A stretch of 36,153 nucleotides of DNA from Streptomyces sp. (GCF_031181705.1 NZ_JAPSKN010000015.1:1-36153); one strand, 5' to 3'; positions 24,048-32,832 are shown, counted from the first letter of the stretch. Made by a program: numbers and translations. Notes: generated from the sequence alone by a model not told the origin.

Positions 24048-25205
24048 ATGACTGCGATTTCTCTCGGCATGCCGTCCGTTCCGACCAAGCTCGCCGAGCG
24101 CCGGAAGAGCCGCCAGATCCAGGTCGGGTCCGTCGCGGTCGGCGGAGACGCCCCCGTCTCGGTCCAGTCGATGACCACCACGCGCACGTCCGACATCGGC
24201 GCGACCCTCCAGCAGATCGCCGAACTGACCGCCTCCGGCTGCCAGATCGTCCGGGTCGCCTGCCCCACCCAGGACGACGCCGACGCCCTGGCCACCATCG
24301 CCCGCAAGTCGCAGATCCCGGTCATCGCCGACATCCACTTCCAGCCGAAGTACGTCTTCGCCGCGATCGAGGCCGGCTGCGCGGCGGTCCGCGTCAACCC
24401 CGGCAACATCAAGCAGTTCGACGACAAGGTCAAGGAGATCGCCAAGGCGGCCCGCGACCACGGCACCCCGATCCGCATCGGCGTCAACGCCGGCTCCCTC
24501 GACCGGCGCCTGCTGCAGAAGTACGGCAAGGCGACCCCCGAGGCCCTGGTCGAGTCGGCCCTGTGGGAGGCGTCCCTCTTCGAGGAGCACGACTTCCGCG
24601 ACATCAAGATCTCCGTCAAGCACAACGACCCGGTCATCATGATCGAGGCCTACAAGCAGCTCGCCGAGCAGTGCGACTACCCGCTGCACCTCGGCGTCAC
24701 GGAGGCCGGCCCCGCCTTCCAGGGCACCATCAAGTCGGCGGTCGCGTTCGGCGCCCTGCTCTCCCAGGGCATCGGCGACACGATCCGGGTGTCCCTGAGC
24801 GCGCCCCCCGCCGAGGAGGTCAAGGTCGGCATCCAGATCCTGGAGTCGCTGAACCTGCGCCAGCGCGGCCTGGAGATCGTCTCCTGCCCCTCCTGCGGCC
24901 GCGCCCAGGTCGACGTCTACAAGCTGGCCGAAGAGGTCACCGCCGGCCTGACCGGCATGGAGGTCCCGCTCCGCGTCGCTGTCATGGGCTGCGTCGTCAA
25001 CGGCCCCGGTGAGGCCCGCGAGGCCGACCTCGGCGTCGCCTCCGGCAACGGCAAGGGCCAGATCTTCGTCAAGGGCGAGGTCATCAAGACCGTCCCCGAG
25101 TCCAAGATCGTGGAGACCCTCATCGAGGAGGCCATGAAGCTGGCCGAGCAGATGGAGAAGGACGGCGTGGCCTCCGGCGAGCCGTCGGTGGCGGTCGCGG
25201 GCTGA
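24048..25205 (+). CDS. ispG: 4-hydroxy-3-methylbut-2-enyl diphosphate synthase (flavodoxin)
   Basis: Penultimate MEP-pathway enzyme (IspG/GcpE): reductive ring opening of 2-C-methyl-D-erythritol 2,4-cyclodiphosphate to HMBPP using a [4Fe-4S] cluster. 385 aa, the usual bacterial length. The TIM-barrel part includes [20 protein letters not shown] and RVNPGNI. The cluster ligands are C280 and C283 (SCPSCGR) and C315 with E322 (GCVVNGPGE). ATG 24048 gives the familiar Streptomyces N-terminus [15 protein letters not shown]. It has no strong Shine-Dalgarno, although CAGCAG precedes it. A TAATCT element at 23978-23983 could be a -10. With dxr two genes upstream it forms an isoprenoid cluster. Confidence 0.98.
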   Translation: MTAISLGMPSVPTKLAERRKSRQIQVGSVAVGGDAPVSVQSMTTTRTSDIGATLQQIAELTASGCQIVRVACPTQDDADALATIARKSQIPVIADIHFQPKYVFAAIEAGCAAVRVNPGNIKQFDDKVKEIAKAARDHGTPIRIGVNAGSLDRRLLQKYGKATPEALVESALWEASLFEEHDFRDIKISVKHNDPVIMIEAYKQLAEQCDYPLHLGVTEAGPAFQGTIKSAVAFGALLSQGIGDTIRVSLSAPPAEEVKVGIQILESLNLRQRGLEIVSCPSCGRAQVDVYKLAEEVTAGLTGMEVPLRVAVMGCVVNGPGEAREADLGVASGNGKGQIFVKGEVIKTVPESKIVETLIEEAMKLAEQMEKDGVASGEPSVAVAG

Positions 25206-25345
25206 GCCTCTTCACACCGCCGGCGGGGCGGGGCCGTGTTGGGGGTACGCGGCTCCGCCGCGTGGGCGCGACATGCCGCCACGCGTCCGATCCGCCGGCA
25301 GACCGTCACTCCCGAGCTCCACGGCGCCGCGCCCTGGCACCGCAG

Positions 25346-25351
25346 CTATAG
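25346..25351 (+). promoter_or_regulatory. Candidate -10 element of the GNAT/DUF4081 gene
   Basis: TATAGT lies 39 bp before the GTG at 25391 in otherwise GC-rich DNA. No convincing -35 is visible at 16-19 bp upstream. A short hairpin (ACGCGGC-TCC-GCCGCGT, 25247-25263) between ispG and this element may end the ispG transcript. Confidence 0.35.
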
Positions 25352-25390
25352 TGCGGAGACCAGCCGACCCCAGTGTGTGAGGCCCCGCAC

Positions 25391-26239
25391 GTGTTGACGC
25401 AGACCACCTCACGGGTCCTCGAACCGAGCGACCTGGACGCCGCGCTCGCCGTCCTCGACCGCGAGCCGGTCACGAACGCCTTCGTGACGTCCCGGGTACA
25501 GATCGCCGGTCTCGATCCGTGGCGGCTCGGCGGGGAGATGTGGGGCTGGTACGAGGACGGCATCCTCACCTCCCTGTGCTACGCGGGCGCCAACCTCGTC
25601 CCGATCTGCGCCGGTCCGCGTGCCGTCCGCGCCTTCGCCGACCGCGCCCGCCGCTCCGGCCGCCGCTGCTCCTCCATCGTCGGCCCGTCCGGGCCCACCG
25701 CCGACCTGTGGCGGCTCCTGGAGCCCCACTGGGGTCCGGCCCGAGAGGTCCGCCGCCACCAGCCGCTCATGGTCACCGACCGGCTGCCGGACGACGTCAC
25801 CCCCGACCCGTACGTGCGCCGCGTCCGCAAGGACGAGATGGAAACGATCCTGCCGGCGTGCGTGGCGATGTTCACCGAGGAGGTCGGTGTCTCGCCGCTG
25901 GCCGGCGACGGCGGCCTGCTCTACCAGGCCCGGGTCGCCGAACTCGTCGGCTCGGGCCGCGCCTTCGCCCGCTTCGACGCGGACGGCAAGGTCGCCTTCA
26001 AGGCGGAGATCGGCGCCGCGACGGACCGCGCGTGCCAGATCCAGGGCGTGTGGGTGGCCCCCGAGTACCGGGGGACCGGCCTGGCGGCCCCGGGCATGGC
26101 GGCCGTGCTGCGCTACGCCCTGGCGGACGTGGCCCCGGTCGCCAGCCTCTACGTGAACGACTTCAACACGGCGGCCAGGAGGACCTACCAGCGCGTGGGC
26201 TTCCAGGAGGTCGGCGCCTTCATGAGCGTTCTGTTCTGA
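25391..26239 (+). CDS. GNAT-family N-acetyltransferase with N-terminal DUF4081-like domain
   Basis: 282-aa protein. The C-terminal half is a GCN5-related acetyltransferase with the acetyl-CoA loop in QIQGVWVAPEYRGTGLAAPG and the terminal YVNDFNTAARRTYQRVGFQ. The N-terminal half (EPVTNAFVTSRVQIAG onward) resembles the DUF4081 module found before GNAT domains in Actinobacteria. GTG 25391 is chosen because GAGG lies 8 nt upstream. The acceptor substrate is unknown. It lies in the conserved ispG-proS interval of Streptomyces and is followed by a second, unrelated GNAT gene. Confidence 0.9.
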   Translation: MLTQTTSRVLEPSDLDAALAVLDREPVTNAFVTSRVQIAGLDPWRLGGEMWGWYEDGILTSLCYAGANLVPICAGPRAVRAFADRARRSGRRCSSIVGPSGPTADLWRLLEPHWGPAREVRRHQPLMVTDRLPDDVTPDPYVRRVRKDEMETILPACVAMFTEEVGVSPLAGDGGLLYQARVAELVGSGRAFARFDADGKVAFKAEIGAATDRACQIQGVWVAPEYRGTGLAAPGMAAVLRYALADVAPVASLYVNDFNTAARRTYQRVGFQEVGAFMSVLF

Positions 26240-26269
26240 AGCGCCCGGACGACGACCGGAACCCCCCTG

Positions 26270-26282
26270 TAGGCTCCCCGCC
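26270..26282 (+). promoter_or_regulatory. Leaderless-type -10 element before the second GNAT gene
   Basis: TAGGCT (26270-26275) ends 7 nt before the ATG at 26283. A TANNNT hexamer at that distance is the signature of leaderless transcription in Actinobacteria: the start codon would be +1. No Shine-Dalgarno sequence precedes the ATG, which agrees. Confidence 0.6.
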
Positions 26283-26813
26283 ATGGACCTGGTGATCGGC
26301 CCCCTCGACCTCTCCGCCCACGTAGACGAGGCCCTGGCCGTCCAAGCCGTCGCCTTCGGCCTCGGCCCGGACGAAGTCGCCGTCCGCCGCCAGATCGTCC
26401 TGCGCCACATGACCTACCCCGGCGCCCGCGCCCTCGGCGCGACCACCGGCGGACGCCTCGTCGGCTTCGTCTACGGCATGCCCAACGACCGCACCCACTG
26501 GTGGTCCACCGTCGTGGAGCCCTACCTGCGCGCCCAGCACCACGACCACTGGCTCGACGACTCCTTCGTGATCACCGAGCTGCACGTGCACCCCGGCCAC
26601 CAGAACCGCGGCATCGGCCGCTCCCTGATCACCACGATCACCGACGGAGCCGACGAACCCCGCTCGATCCTCTCCGCGATCGACACCGACAGCCCCGCCC
26701 GCGCCCTGTACCGCTCCCTCGGCTACCGGGACCTGGCCCGCCAGGTGCTCTTCCCGAGCGCCCCCAAGCCCTACGCCGTGATGGGCGCCCCGCTCCCGCT
26801 GCTGCGCCGTTAA
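26283..26813 (+). CDS. GNAT-family N-acetyltransferase
   Basis: Small single-domain GCN5-related acetyltransferase, 176 aa. The acetyl-CoA binding segment is ITELHVHPGHQNRGIGRSL (motif A, Q/RxxGxG/A), followed by DSPARALYRSLGYRDL (motif B). An unusual insert rich in His/Trp (RTHWWSTVVEPYLRAQHHDHW) lies between the first sheet and motif A and may shape the acceptor site. The substrate is unknown. It begins 43 bp after the DUF4081-GNAT gene, with its own leaderless-type promoter. Confidence 0.9.
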   Translation: MDLVIGPLDLSAHVDEALAVQAVAFGLGPDEVAVRRQIVLRHMTYPGARALGATTGGRLVGFVYGMPNDRTHWWSTVVEPYLRAQHHDHWLDDSFVITELHVHPGHQNRGIGRSLITTITDGADEPRSILSAIDTDSPARALYRSLGYRDLARQVLFPSAPKPYAVMGAPLPLLRR

Positions 26814-26862
26814 CCGATTTCCGCCGCCCAGCACCGCCCGGATAACCTCCTGCCAACACCTT

Positions 26863-26899
26863 CCCCCACTCTCGGCCCCGCCCGGGCGGGGGGACCCCC
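26863..26899. repeat. Streptomyces intergenic palindromic repeat before proS
   Basis: The core CCCCGCCCGGGCGGGG (26876-26891) is a perfect 16-bp palindrome, flanked by CCCCCACTCTCGG and GGACCCCC. This is a variant of a repeat that occurs many times between genes in Streptomyces genomes, recognised from memory. It ends 21 bp before the proS start. It could end the upstream GNAT transcript or form a leader hairpin for proS. Confidence 0.6.
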
Positions 26900-26920
26900 A
26901 GCAGCAGGAGCAGAGAAACC

Positions 26921-28621
26921 ATGGCGAACGCACCGGTCCAGCGCATGTCCCAGTTGTTGGCGAAGACGTTGCGCGACGACCCGGCCGACGCCGAGGTCCT
27001 CAGCCACAAGCTCCTCGTCCGCGCCGGCTACGTACGCCGCACCGCCGCCGGCATCTGGAGCTGGCTGCCCCTCGGCAAGAAGGTCCTCTCCAACGTGGAG
27101 CGCATCGTGCGCGAGGAGATGGACGCCATCGGCGCCCAGGAGGTGTCGCTCCCCGCCCTGCTGCCGCGCGAGCCCTACGAGGCGACCGGCCGCTGGAACG
27201 AGTACGGCGCCGAGTTGTTCCGCCTGCAGGACCGCAAGGGCGGCGACTACCTCCTCGGCCCCACCCACGAGGAGATCTTCACCCTGCTGGTGAAGGACCA
27301 GGCGTCCTCCTACAAGGACCTGCCCGTGATCCTCTACCAGATCCAGAACAAGTTCCGTGACGAGGCCCGGCCGCGCGCCGGCATCCTGCGCGGCCGGGAG
27401 TTCCTGATGAAGGACTCCTACTCCTTCGACACCGAGGACGAGGGCCTCGCCCGGTCCTACGCCCTGCACCGCGAGGCCTACCAGCGCGTCTTCGCCCGCC
27501 TCGGCCTGGACTACCGCATCTGCGCCGCGACCGCCGGCGCCATGGGCGGCAGCAAGTCCGAGGAGTTCCTGGCCCCGGCTGAGGCCGGCGAGGACACCTT
27601 CGCCGACTGCCCGAACTGCGACTTCGCCGCCAACACCGAGGCGATCACGTACGAGCTGAAGCCCGTCGACGCAGCGGGCGTCCCGGCCGCCGAGGACATC
27701 CCCACGCCGGACACCCCGACCATCGAGACCCTCGCCGCCTCCCTCGGCGTCCCGGCCTCGGCCACGCTGAAGAACCTGCTCGTGAAGGTCGACGGCGAGA
27801 TCGTCGCCGTCGGCGTCCCCGGCGACCGCGAGGTCGACATGGACAAGGTCGAGGCGCACTTCGCCCCGGCCGGCGTCGAGCTGGTCACCGAGACCGACTT
27901 CGCGGCCCGCCCCGACCTGGTCCGCGGCTACGTCGGACCGCAGGGCCTGGACAAGGTCACCTACATCGCCGACCCGCGCGTCGCCCCGGGCACGTCCTGG
28001 ATCACCGGCGCCAACAAGGCCGGCACGCACACCAAGAACGTCGTCGCGGGCCGTGACTTCGAGGTCGACGCCTACGTGGACGTCGTCGTCGTGCAGGACG
28101 GCGACCCCTGCCCCCAGTGCGGCACGGGCCTCGTCCTGGACCGCGCCATCGAGATCGGCCACATCTTCCAGCTGGGCCGCAAGTACGCCGACGCCCTCAA
28201 GCTCGACGTCCTCGGCCAGAACGGCAAGCCGGTCCGCGTCACCATGGGCTCCTACGGCATCGGCGTCTCCCGCGCGGTCGCCGCCCTCGCCGAGCAGAGC
28301 GCCGACGACAAGGGCCTGTGCTGGCCCAAGGAGGTCGCCCCGGCCGACGTCCACGTGGTCGCCGCCGGCAAGGCCCTGCAGACCGAACTCGCCCTCGACA
28401 TCTCCCAGAAGCTGGCCGCGGCGGGTGTCCGCGTCCTGGTCGACGACCGCGCGGGCGTCTCCCCGGGCGTGAAGTTCACCGACTCCGAGCTGATCGGGGT
28501 CCCGCAGATCCTGGTCGCGGGCCGCCGCGCCGCCGAGGGCGTGGTCGAGCTGAAGGACCGCCGCACCGGCGAGCGCGAGGAACTGACGGTCGAGGAGGCC
28601 ATCGCCCGCCTCACGGCGTGA
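26921..28621 (+). CDS. proS: Prolyl-tRNA synthetase
   Basis: Class II aminoacyl-tRNA synthetase that charges tRNA-Pro. 566 aa, bacterial (E. coli-like) type with the editing domain inserted between motifs 2 and 3. AGGAG (26902 region) precedes the ATG. Seen: motif 2 in [21 protein letters not shown], motif 3 in [18 protein letters not shown], the editing (YbaK-like) insertion around [18 protein letters not shown] to VDAYVDVVV, and the C-terminal anticodon-binding domain ([10 protein letters not shown] to VEEAIARL). The insertion region includes a Cys pair in [12 protein letters not shown] and another in DPCPQCGTG, which may bind zinc. Cytosolic and essential. A strong convergent terminator follows. 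Confidence 0.98.
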   Translation: MANAPVQRMSQLLAKTLRDDPADAEVLSHKLLVRAGYVRRTAAGIWSWLPLGKKVLSNVERIVREEMDAIGAQEVSLPALLPREPYEATGRWNEYGAELFRLQDRKGGDYLLGPTHEEIFTLLVKDQASSYKDLPVILYQIQNKFRDEARPRAGILRGREFLMKDSYSFDTEDEGLARSYALHREAYQRVFARLGLDYRICAATAGAMGGSKSEEFLAPAEAGEDTFADCPNCDFAANTEAITYELKPVDAAGVPAAEDIPTPDTPTIETLAASLGVPASATLKNLLVKVDGEIVAVGVPGDREVDMDKVEAHFAPAGVELVTETDFAARPDLVRGYVGPQGLDKVTYIADPRVAPGTSWITGANKAGTHTKNVVAGRDFEVDAYVDVVVVQDGDPCPQCGTGLVLDRAIEIGHIFQLGRKYADALKLDVLGQNGKPVRVTMGSYGIGVSRAVAALAEQSADDKGLCWPKEVAPADVHVVAAGKALQTELALDISQKLAAAGVRVLVDDRAGVSPGVKFTDSELIGVPQILVAGRRAAEGVVELKDRRTGEREELTVEEAIARLTA

Positions 28622-28640
28622 AGCCCGCGGCGGTGGCCGG

Positions 28641-28670
28641 GTGAGCGCTCCGGGAGACCGGGGCGCTCAC
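28641..28670. terminator. Bidirectional terminator after proS
   Basis: GTGAGCGCTCCGG (28641-28653) pairs with CCGGGGCGCTCAC (28658-28670) over 13 bp with one wobble and a GAGA tetraloop. The right arm overlaps the stop codon of the convergent kinase-like gene. Confidence 0.8.
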
Positions 28671-29605
28671 AGCCAGCCCGCGAACTCCAGCAGCAGCTCC
28701 GCGTCCCGGGGCCGCCCCACCCGCGCCGCCCGCACCCCCGACTCCACGGCCCGGAACAGCGTCCAGCCGCGCAGCCGCTCCTGGTCCACGTCCAGCGACT
28801 CGGCCAGCCGCTTCACCCGGCGCCGGGTCGTCGCCGCGCCGGACGGCTGCGCGATCAGATCCTCCACCCGGTCGCGGACCAGCCGGGCCAGGTCGAACGC
28901 GCACTCGCCGACCACCGGGTCGGGCCCCACGGCAAGCCACGGCATCCGCTCCCCGGCGAGCACCTTGCTCTGCCGGAACGTGCCGTGCAGCAACCGGTGT
29001 TCGGGCGGGGCGGCCAGCAGTTCCTCGCGCGCCGCGAGCGCCAGGTCCACCAGCGGGGCCACCTCGGGATCCGCCTGCGCCCGCGCCCGCATCGCCCCGG
29101 CCTGACGCCCCGTCCGCTCGGCCACCGTCTCGAAGGGAAAACCGGCGGGCGGCTCCACCCACAGCCGCCGCAGCGTCCCCGCCGCCTCCAGCAGCGCCTT
29201 CGCCTCCGGCAGGGACCGCACCGACACATCCGGATGCAGCCGCTCCAGCAGCAGCACCCCCTCGGCCGACGAGGACACCTCGCCGTCCGCGGCCGGCCGG
29301 GAGCCCAGCGGCGGTTCGAGCAGCTGCACGGCACCCCGCCCGGCCCAGTGCGCCAGCGCGGCCCGCTCCGCCTCCGGCCGGGACCGCCCCGGCACCAGCT
29401 TGAGCACGGCCGGGGACCCGTCGGCCCTGCGCACCAGCACGACCAGGCTGCTGCGCCCGCCGGGCACCTGCACCCGCTCCACGGTCAACTCGCGCAGCGC
29501 GACGGCCCGCTGTGCCGCCTCGGGCAGCTTCTCCAGCCAGTCGTCACCGTCCGGGGCCGTCTCACCGAGCGCCCTGACCAGGCGCTGCGGCGGTTCGAAA
29601 ACCAT
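28667..29605 (-). CDS. APH-fold protein with degenerate kinase motifs (probable pseudokinase)
   Basis: 312-aa protein of the aminoglycoside/hydroxyurea phosphotransferase fold. The N-lobe is intact: SLVVLVRRADGSPAVLKLVPG has the ATP-binding Lys, a helix with Glu (RPEAERAALAHW) follows, and GVLLLERL marks the hinge. The Brenner motif that should read HGDLHxxN reads HGTFRQSK (207-214), so the catalytic Asp is T209 and the metal Asn is K214. The second metal Asp, expected in IDP, is G227 in LAVGPDP. On family knowledge it should not transfer phosphate, though it may bind nucleotide or another ligand. ATG 29605 has a GAAGGGA about 12 nt upstream, rather distant. It is the last gene of a three-gene leftward operon with a ferritin-like protein and a lipoprotein. 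The DNA looks intact, so it is a gene rather than a pseudogene. Confidence 0.82.
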   Translation of the reverse strand: MVFEPPQRLVRALGETAPDGDDWLEKLPEAAQRAVALRELTVERVQVPGGRSSLVVLVRRADGSPAVLKLVPGRSRPEAERAALAHWAGRGAVQLLEPPLGSRPAADGEVSSSAEGVLLLERLHPDVSVRSLPEAKALLEAAGTLRRLWVEPPAGFPFETVAERTGRQAGAMRARAQADPEVAPLVDLALAAREELLAAPPEHRLLHGTFRQSKVLAGERMPWLAVGPDPVVGECAFDLARLVRDRVEDLIAQPSGAATTRRRVKRLAESLDVDQERLRGWTLFRAVESGVRAARVGRPRDAELLLEFAGWL

Positions 29606-29653
29606 GCGCGAGTCGTTCCCTTCGTGCTCGTGGCGGTGCGTGCCCCGCGCGGG

Positions 29654-30118
29654 TCACGCCGTCGGCGCCGCCGAGGACGGGGCCGTGCCCGCCCGCTCGG
29701 CGAGCCCAGGGAAGGCTACGCTCTCCCCGCGCCAGCGCACCGCCCGCACCGCCGCCTCCCGCAGTGCCTCGGCGGCCAGGGCCCGCCGCTCGCCGCCCGC
29801 GGCCCGCACCAGGTCGGAGTAGACCCCGGCCACCCGGTCCTCCAGTTCGGCGGCGAGCCGCGCGGCAGCCGCCGCGTCCGGCACCGCGAAGGGCAGCGCG
29901 TACCCGGCGGCCGCCGCCACCGGCCGGCCGCCCAGGTCCTTCACCTCACGCACCAGCGCGTCCCGGCGCGCCCGGTGCGCGTCGTACGCCGTCCGCGCCT
30001 CGGCGCGCTGCCCGTCGCCGATCCTGCCGCCGACGACCCCGTACCCGTAGACCGCCGCGTGCTCGGCCGCCAGAGCCGCCTGGAGGGCCCGCAGCTCCCG
30101 GTCCTTCGCCTCGTTCAC
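29654..30118 (-). CDS. Ferritin-like DUF4439 domain protein
   Basis: 154-aa all-helical protein matching the actinobacterial DUF4439 ferritin-like family. An N-terminal helix, ALQAALAAEHAAVYGYGVVG, carries the Glu/His pair typical of the fold. The motif YDAHRARRDAL follows, then AELEDRVAGVYSDLVRAA and a final helix. It lacks the full set of paired ExxH motifs of true ferritins, so iron binding is doubtful. GTG 30118 overlaps the stop of the upstream lipoprotein gene (GTGA), so the two are probably co-translated. In Streptomyces the two often occur together next to the rimP-nusA cluster; the function is unknown. Confidence 0.85.
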   Translation of the reverse strand: MNEAKDRELRALQAALAAEHAAVYGYGVVGGRIGDGQRAEARTAYDAHRARRDALVREVKDLGGRPVAAAAGYALPFAVPDAAAAARLAAELEDRVAGVYSDLVRAAGGERRALAAEALREAAVRAVRWRGESVAFPGLAERAGTAPSSAAPTA

Positions 30119-30660
30119 GCGTCGCCCTTCGTCAGCAGGTACACGTGTGCCGCCCCGGCCGCCGCCACCGACGCCAGCAGCCGCGCCAGCTCGCCCGGCG
30201 CCCCGAGCAGCTCCTCGGACCGCCGGTCGGCGAGCTCACGCTCCGCGGCGGCGAGCCCGGCCAGCGCCTCCTTGTCGTCGCCCGGCACGGCGGCCGACGG
30301 CGAGGCCGCAGCGGACGGGGAGGACGAACCGGACTCCGGGACCGACGCCGAGGGCGATGCTTTTCGGCCAACCCCGAACGCCTGGACGTGCCGTACGACG
30401 TCCTCCCGCAGCGGTCCCAGACGCCCCGCCAGCGCCGGCCGGGCGGCGATCACCGCGTCGTAGCGCTCCAGGAGCCCCTCGCTGTCCCGGGCCGCACGCG
30501 CGCGTGCCCGGCGCTCGGCGGCGGAGGGGCCGTCGCCCGAGTCCGCGGACCCCTCCCTACCGGCGGTGCAGCCCGCCAGGGCGAGGGCCGCGGGACCGAC
30601 CGCGAGCAGACTCCTTCTGCGCGGCCCCGAGCGGGCGCGCGGCGATGAGGGGAACGGCAC
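30115..30660 (-). CDS. Predicted lipoprotein, partner of the DUF4439 protein
   Basis: 181-aa predicted lipoprotein. GTG 30660 is chosen (GAGG about 9 nt upstream) because it gives a short n-region, RSGPRRRSLLAVGPAALALAGC; the open frame upstream to 30774 lacks such logic. The twin-arginine run and lipobox LAGC suggest lipid anchoring, possibly by Tat. The mature part has a helical segment (AAERRARARAARDSEGLLERYDAVIAARP), a Ser/Pro/Ala-rich flexible linker of about 40 residues, and a C-terminal helical part (DDKEALAGLAAAERELADRR). The helical halves resemble the ferritin-like fold of the next gene, so this may be a split or diverged relative. Cell-surface location is predicted; function is unknown. 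Confidence 0.78.
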   Translation of the reverse strand: MPFPSSPRARSGPRRRSLLAVGPAALALAGCTAGREGSADSGDGPSAAERRARARAARDSEGLLERYDAVIAARPALAGRLGPLREDVVRHVQAFGVGRKASPSASVPESGSSSPSAAASPSAAVPGDDKEALAGLAAAERELADRRSEELLGAPGELARLLASVAAAGAAHVYLLTKGDA

Positions 30661-30737
30661 GTCAGACGTCCTCGGGGCTCGTGGTGGGAAAACCGGCGGG
30701 AGGGTGCGGGAGGGACGGGACCGCAAGGGCTGCCCGC

Positions 30738-30769
30738 CCGTGATCACGGTACCCGGGCCCCCGCCCGGG
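30738..30769. promoter_or_regulatory. Palindrome and hairpin in the lipoprotein/rimP divergent region
   Basis: CCGTGATCACGG (30738-30749) is a perfect 12-bp palindrome, followed at once by the hairpin CCCGGGC-CCCC-GCCCGGG (30752-30769). They lie between the divergent lipoprotein and rimP genes. The first could be an operator and the second a transcription barrier. No regulator is identifiable. Confidence 0.3.
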
Positions 30770-30887
30770 ACCACTCAGCGGCACCGTTCGTGACCCGGTG
30801 GACGGCAACACTCCCTGCGACCGGATACCCTTTGACCAGACACGCGACCCATCCCACAACAGCACACGCGGCCGAGGAGTCACCCGG

Positions 30888-31388
30888 ATGAGCACCACCC
30901 AGAGCGAGAGGCTGCGGGAACTGCTGGAACCGCTCGTCGCCTCCCAGGGCCTGGATCTCGAAGAGATCGAAGTGGACTCCGTCGGCCGCAAGCGTGTGCT
31001 GCGCGTCACCGTCGACTCGGACACCGGTGCGGACCTGGACCAGATCGCCGATGTGAGCCGCGCGCTCTCGGCGAAGCTCGACGAGACGGACGCGATGGGC
31101 GAGGGGGAGTACACCCTCGAGGTCGGCACCCCGGGCGCGGAGCGCCTCCTCACGGAACACCGGCACTACGTCCGGGCCACGGACCGGCTGGTGAAGTTCC
31201 AGCTGGCCGAGGGCGGCGAGCTGGTCGCCAGGATCCTGAAGGTCGACGACGACGGCGTCGACACCGAGGTGCCCGGGGTCAAGGGCCGCAAGGCCACCGC
31301 GCGCAGACTCGCCTTCGACGACATCGTCCGGGCACGCGTCCAGGTCGAGTTCAGCCGCAAGGACAACAAGAAGGAAGAGGAGGCGTAG
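30888..31388 (+). CDS. rimP: Ribosome maturation factor RimP
   Basis: 30S assembly factor, 166 aa. ATG 30888 is chosen with GAGGAGT 7 nt upstream; the frame is open further upstream without family similarity. The N-terminal domain ([19 protein letters not shown], then [23 protein letters not shown]) and the signature [14 protein letters not shown] are present. The C-terminal SH3-like domain ends in a basic/acidic tail ([11 protein letters not shown]). It lies 2 bp before nusA, forming the conserved rimP-nusA pair. TTGACC at 30832-30837 may be a -35, but no good -10 follows at 17 bp. Confidence 0.96.
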   Translation: MSTTQSERLRELLEPLVASQGLDLEEIEVDSVGRKRVLRVTVDSDTGADLDQIADVSRALSAKLDETDAMGEGEYTLEVGTPGAERLLTEHRHYVRATDRLVKFQLAEGGELVARILKVDDDGVDTEVPGVKGRKATARRLAFDDIVRARVQVEFSRKDNKKEEEA

Positions 31389-31390
31389 CC

Positions 31391-32377
31391 ATGGACATCG
31401 ACATGAGTGCCCTGCGGGGCTTGGTGCGGGAGAAGGAGATCTCCTTCGACCTGCTGGTCGAGGCGATCGAGTCGGCCCTCCTCATCGCCTACCACCGCAC
31501 CGAGGGAAGCCGCCGCCACGCGCGCGTGGAGCTGAACCGGGAGACCGGCCACGTGACCGTGTGGGCGAAGGAGGACCCCGACGACCTCGAGGAGGGCCAG
31601 GAGCCCCGCGAGTTCGACGACACCCCGTCCGGTTTCGGCCGTATCGCCGCCACCACGGCCAAGCAGGTCATCCTGCAGCGCCTGCGCGACGCCGAGGACG
31701 ACGCGACGCTCGGCGAGTACGCCGGCCGCGAGGGGGACATCGTCACCGGTGTGGTCCAGCAGGGCCGCGACCCGAAGAACGTGCTGGTCGACATCGGCAA
31801 GCTGGAGGCCATCCTGCCCGTGCAGGAGCAGGTGCCGGGCGAGACCTACCCGCACGGCATGCGGCTGCGGTCGTACGTCGTCCGGGTGGCCAAGGGCGTC
31901 CGCGGCCCGTCCGTGACGCTGTCGCGCACGCACCCCAATCTGGTGAAGAAGCTGTTCGCCCTGGAGGTGCCGGAGATCGCCGACGGATCCGTGGAGATCG
32001 CCGCGATCGCCCGTGAGGCCGGCCATCGCACCAAGATCGCCGTACGGTCCACCCGGTCCGGTCTGAACGCCAAGGGCGCCTGCATCGGCCCCATGGGCGG
32101 CCGGGTGCGCAACGTGATGGGCGAACTGAACGGTGAGAAGATCGACATCGTCGACTGGTCGGACGACCCGGCCGAGATGGTGGCGAACGCGCTCTCCCCG
32201 GCCCGGGTCTCCAAGGTGGACATCGTCGACATGTCGACCCGGTCCGCCCGAGTGACCGTGCCCGACTACCAGCTGTCCCTGGCCATCGGCAAGGAGGGCC
32301 AGAACGCCCGCCTCGCGGCCCGGCTGACCGGCTGGCGGATCGACATCCGCCCGGACACGGAGCCGGCCGCGGAGTAG
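31391..32377 (+). CDS. nusA: Transcription elongation/termination factor NusA
   Basis: RNA polymerase-binding factor for pausing, termination and antitermination, 328 aa. It is the short actinobacterial form without the acidic C-terminal repeats of E. coli NusA. Order: N-terminal polymerase-binding domain ([20 protein letters not shown]), S1 domain ([26 protein letters not shown] is its core), then KH1 ([38 protein letters not shown]) and KH2 ([21 protein letters not shown]). The ribosome-binding site GAAGAGGAGG is inside the end of rimP, so translation is coupled. Confidence 0.97.
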   Translation: MDIDMSALRGLVREKEISFDLLVEAIESALLIAYHRTEGSRRHARVELNRETGHVTVWAKEDPDDLEEGQEPREFDDTPSGFGRIAATTAKQVILQRLRDAEDDATLGEYAGREGDIVTGVVQQGRDPKNVLVDIGKLEAILPVQEQVPGETYPHGMRLRSYVVRVAKGVRGPSVTLSRTHPNLVKKLFALEVPEIADGSVEIAAIAREAGHRTKIAVRSTRSGLNAKGACIGPMGGRVRNVMGELNGEKIDIVDWSDDPAEMVANALSPARVSKVDIVDMSTRSARVTVPDYQLSLAIGKEGQNARLAARLTGWRIDIRPDTEPAAE

Positions 32378-32406
32378 GCGCGGGCAGATCGGCCGAAGAT
32401 CGACGC

Positions 32407-32438
32407 TGGATCCACGCCACATCGGGGGAATGGATCCA
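32407..32438. repeat. Paired TGGATCCA palindromes between nusA and ylxR
   Basis: TGGATCCA occurs at 32407-32414 and again at 32431-32438. Each copy is itself a palindrome, so together they can form an 8-bp stem with a 16-nt loop in RNA or act as a two-site operator in DNA. They lie in the nusA-ylxR gap, about 90 bp before the ylxR promoter element. Confidence 0.35.
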
Positions 32439-32524
32439 AGACGTGAGTCGTTCAGATCACGACAGGTTCACGCGCTGCAATCGTTCGAATGCTGCCCCGC
32501 AGGGGTGAGGCGCGTCAGGGGAGG

Positions 32525-32535
32525 TAGACTTAACT
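32525..32535 (+). promoter_or_regulatory. Leaderless-type -10 element of ylxR
   Basis: TAGACT (32525-32530) ends 5 nt before the GTG at 32536, and the stretch TAGACTTAACT is AT-rich against its surroundings. There is no Shine-Dalgarno directly before the GTG. This suggests a promoter inside the nusA-infB cluster giving a leaderless ylxR-infB transcript. Confidence 0.6.
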
Positions 32536-32832
32536 GTGTCTGGCCGGACACGCGACCGAGTATGCCCCGAGCGCACCTGCGTGGGGTGCCGGGAGCGAGC
32601 GGCCAAGACTGAACTGCTGCGGATCGTGGCGATCGAGGACGCGTGCGTCCCTGATCCACGCGGTACGCTGCCCGGCCGGGGTGCGTACGTACACCCCGCC
32701 CAGGTCTGTCTGGACCAGGCGGTACGCCGCCGGGCGTTTCCGAGGGCACTGCGCGTCCCCGGAGCGCTCGACACAAAGGCGTTGCGCCGATACGTCGAGC
32801 AGACAACAGTTGCCGATCGGGCAACACCGTAA
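32536..32832 (+). CDS. ylxR: YlxR-family RNA-binding protein
   Basis: Small basic protein, 98 aa, of the YlxR (DUF448) family found between nusA and infB in many bacteria. The family motifs are CPERTCVGCRERAAKTELLRI near the N-terminus (given here in short: CVGCR) and the conserved loop GRGAYVHP. Family knowledge: some members bind RNA, and in other bacteria YlxR acts as a nucleoid-associated regulator. GTG 32536 is chosen from the leaderless promoter and family length. An infB-linked role is likely but not defined. Confidence 0.93.
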   Translation: MSGRTRDRVCPERTCVGCRERAAKTELLRIVAIEDACVPDPRGTLPGRGAYVHPAQVCLDQAVRRRAFPRALRVPGALDTKALRRYVEQTTVADRATP

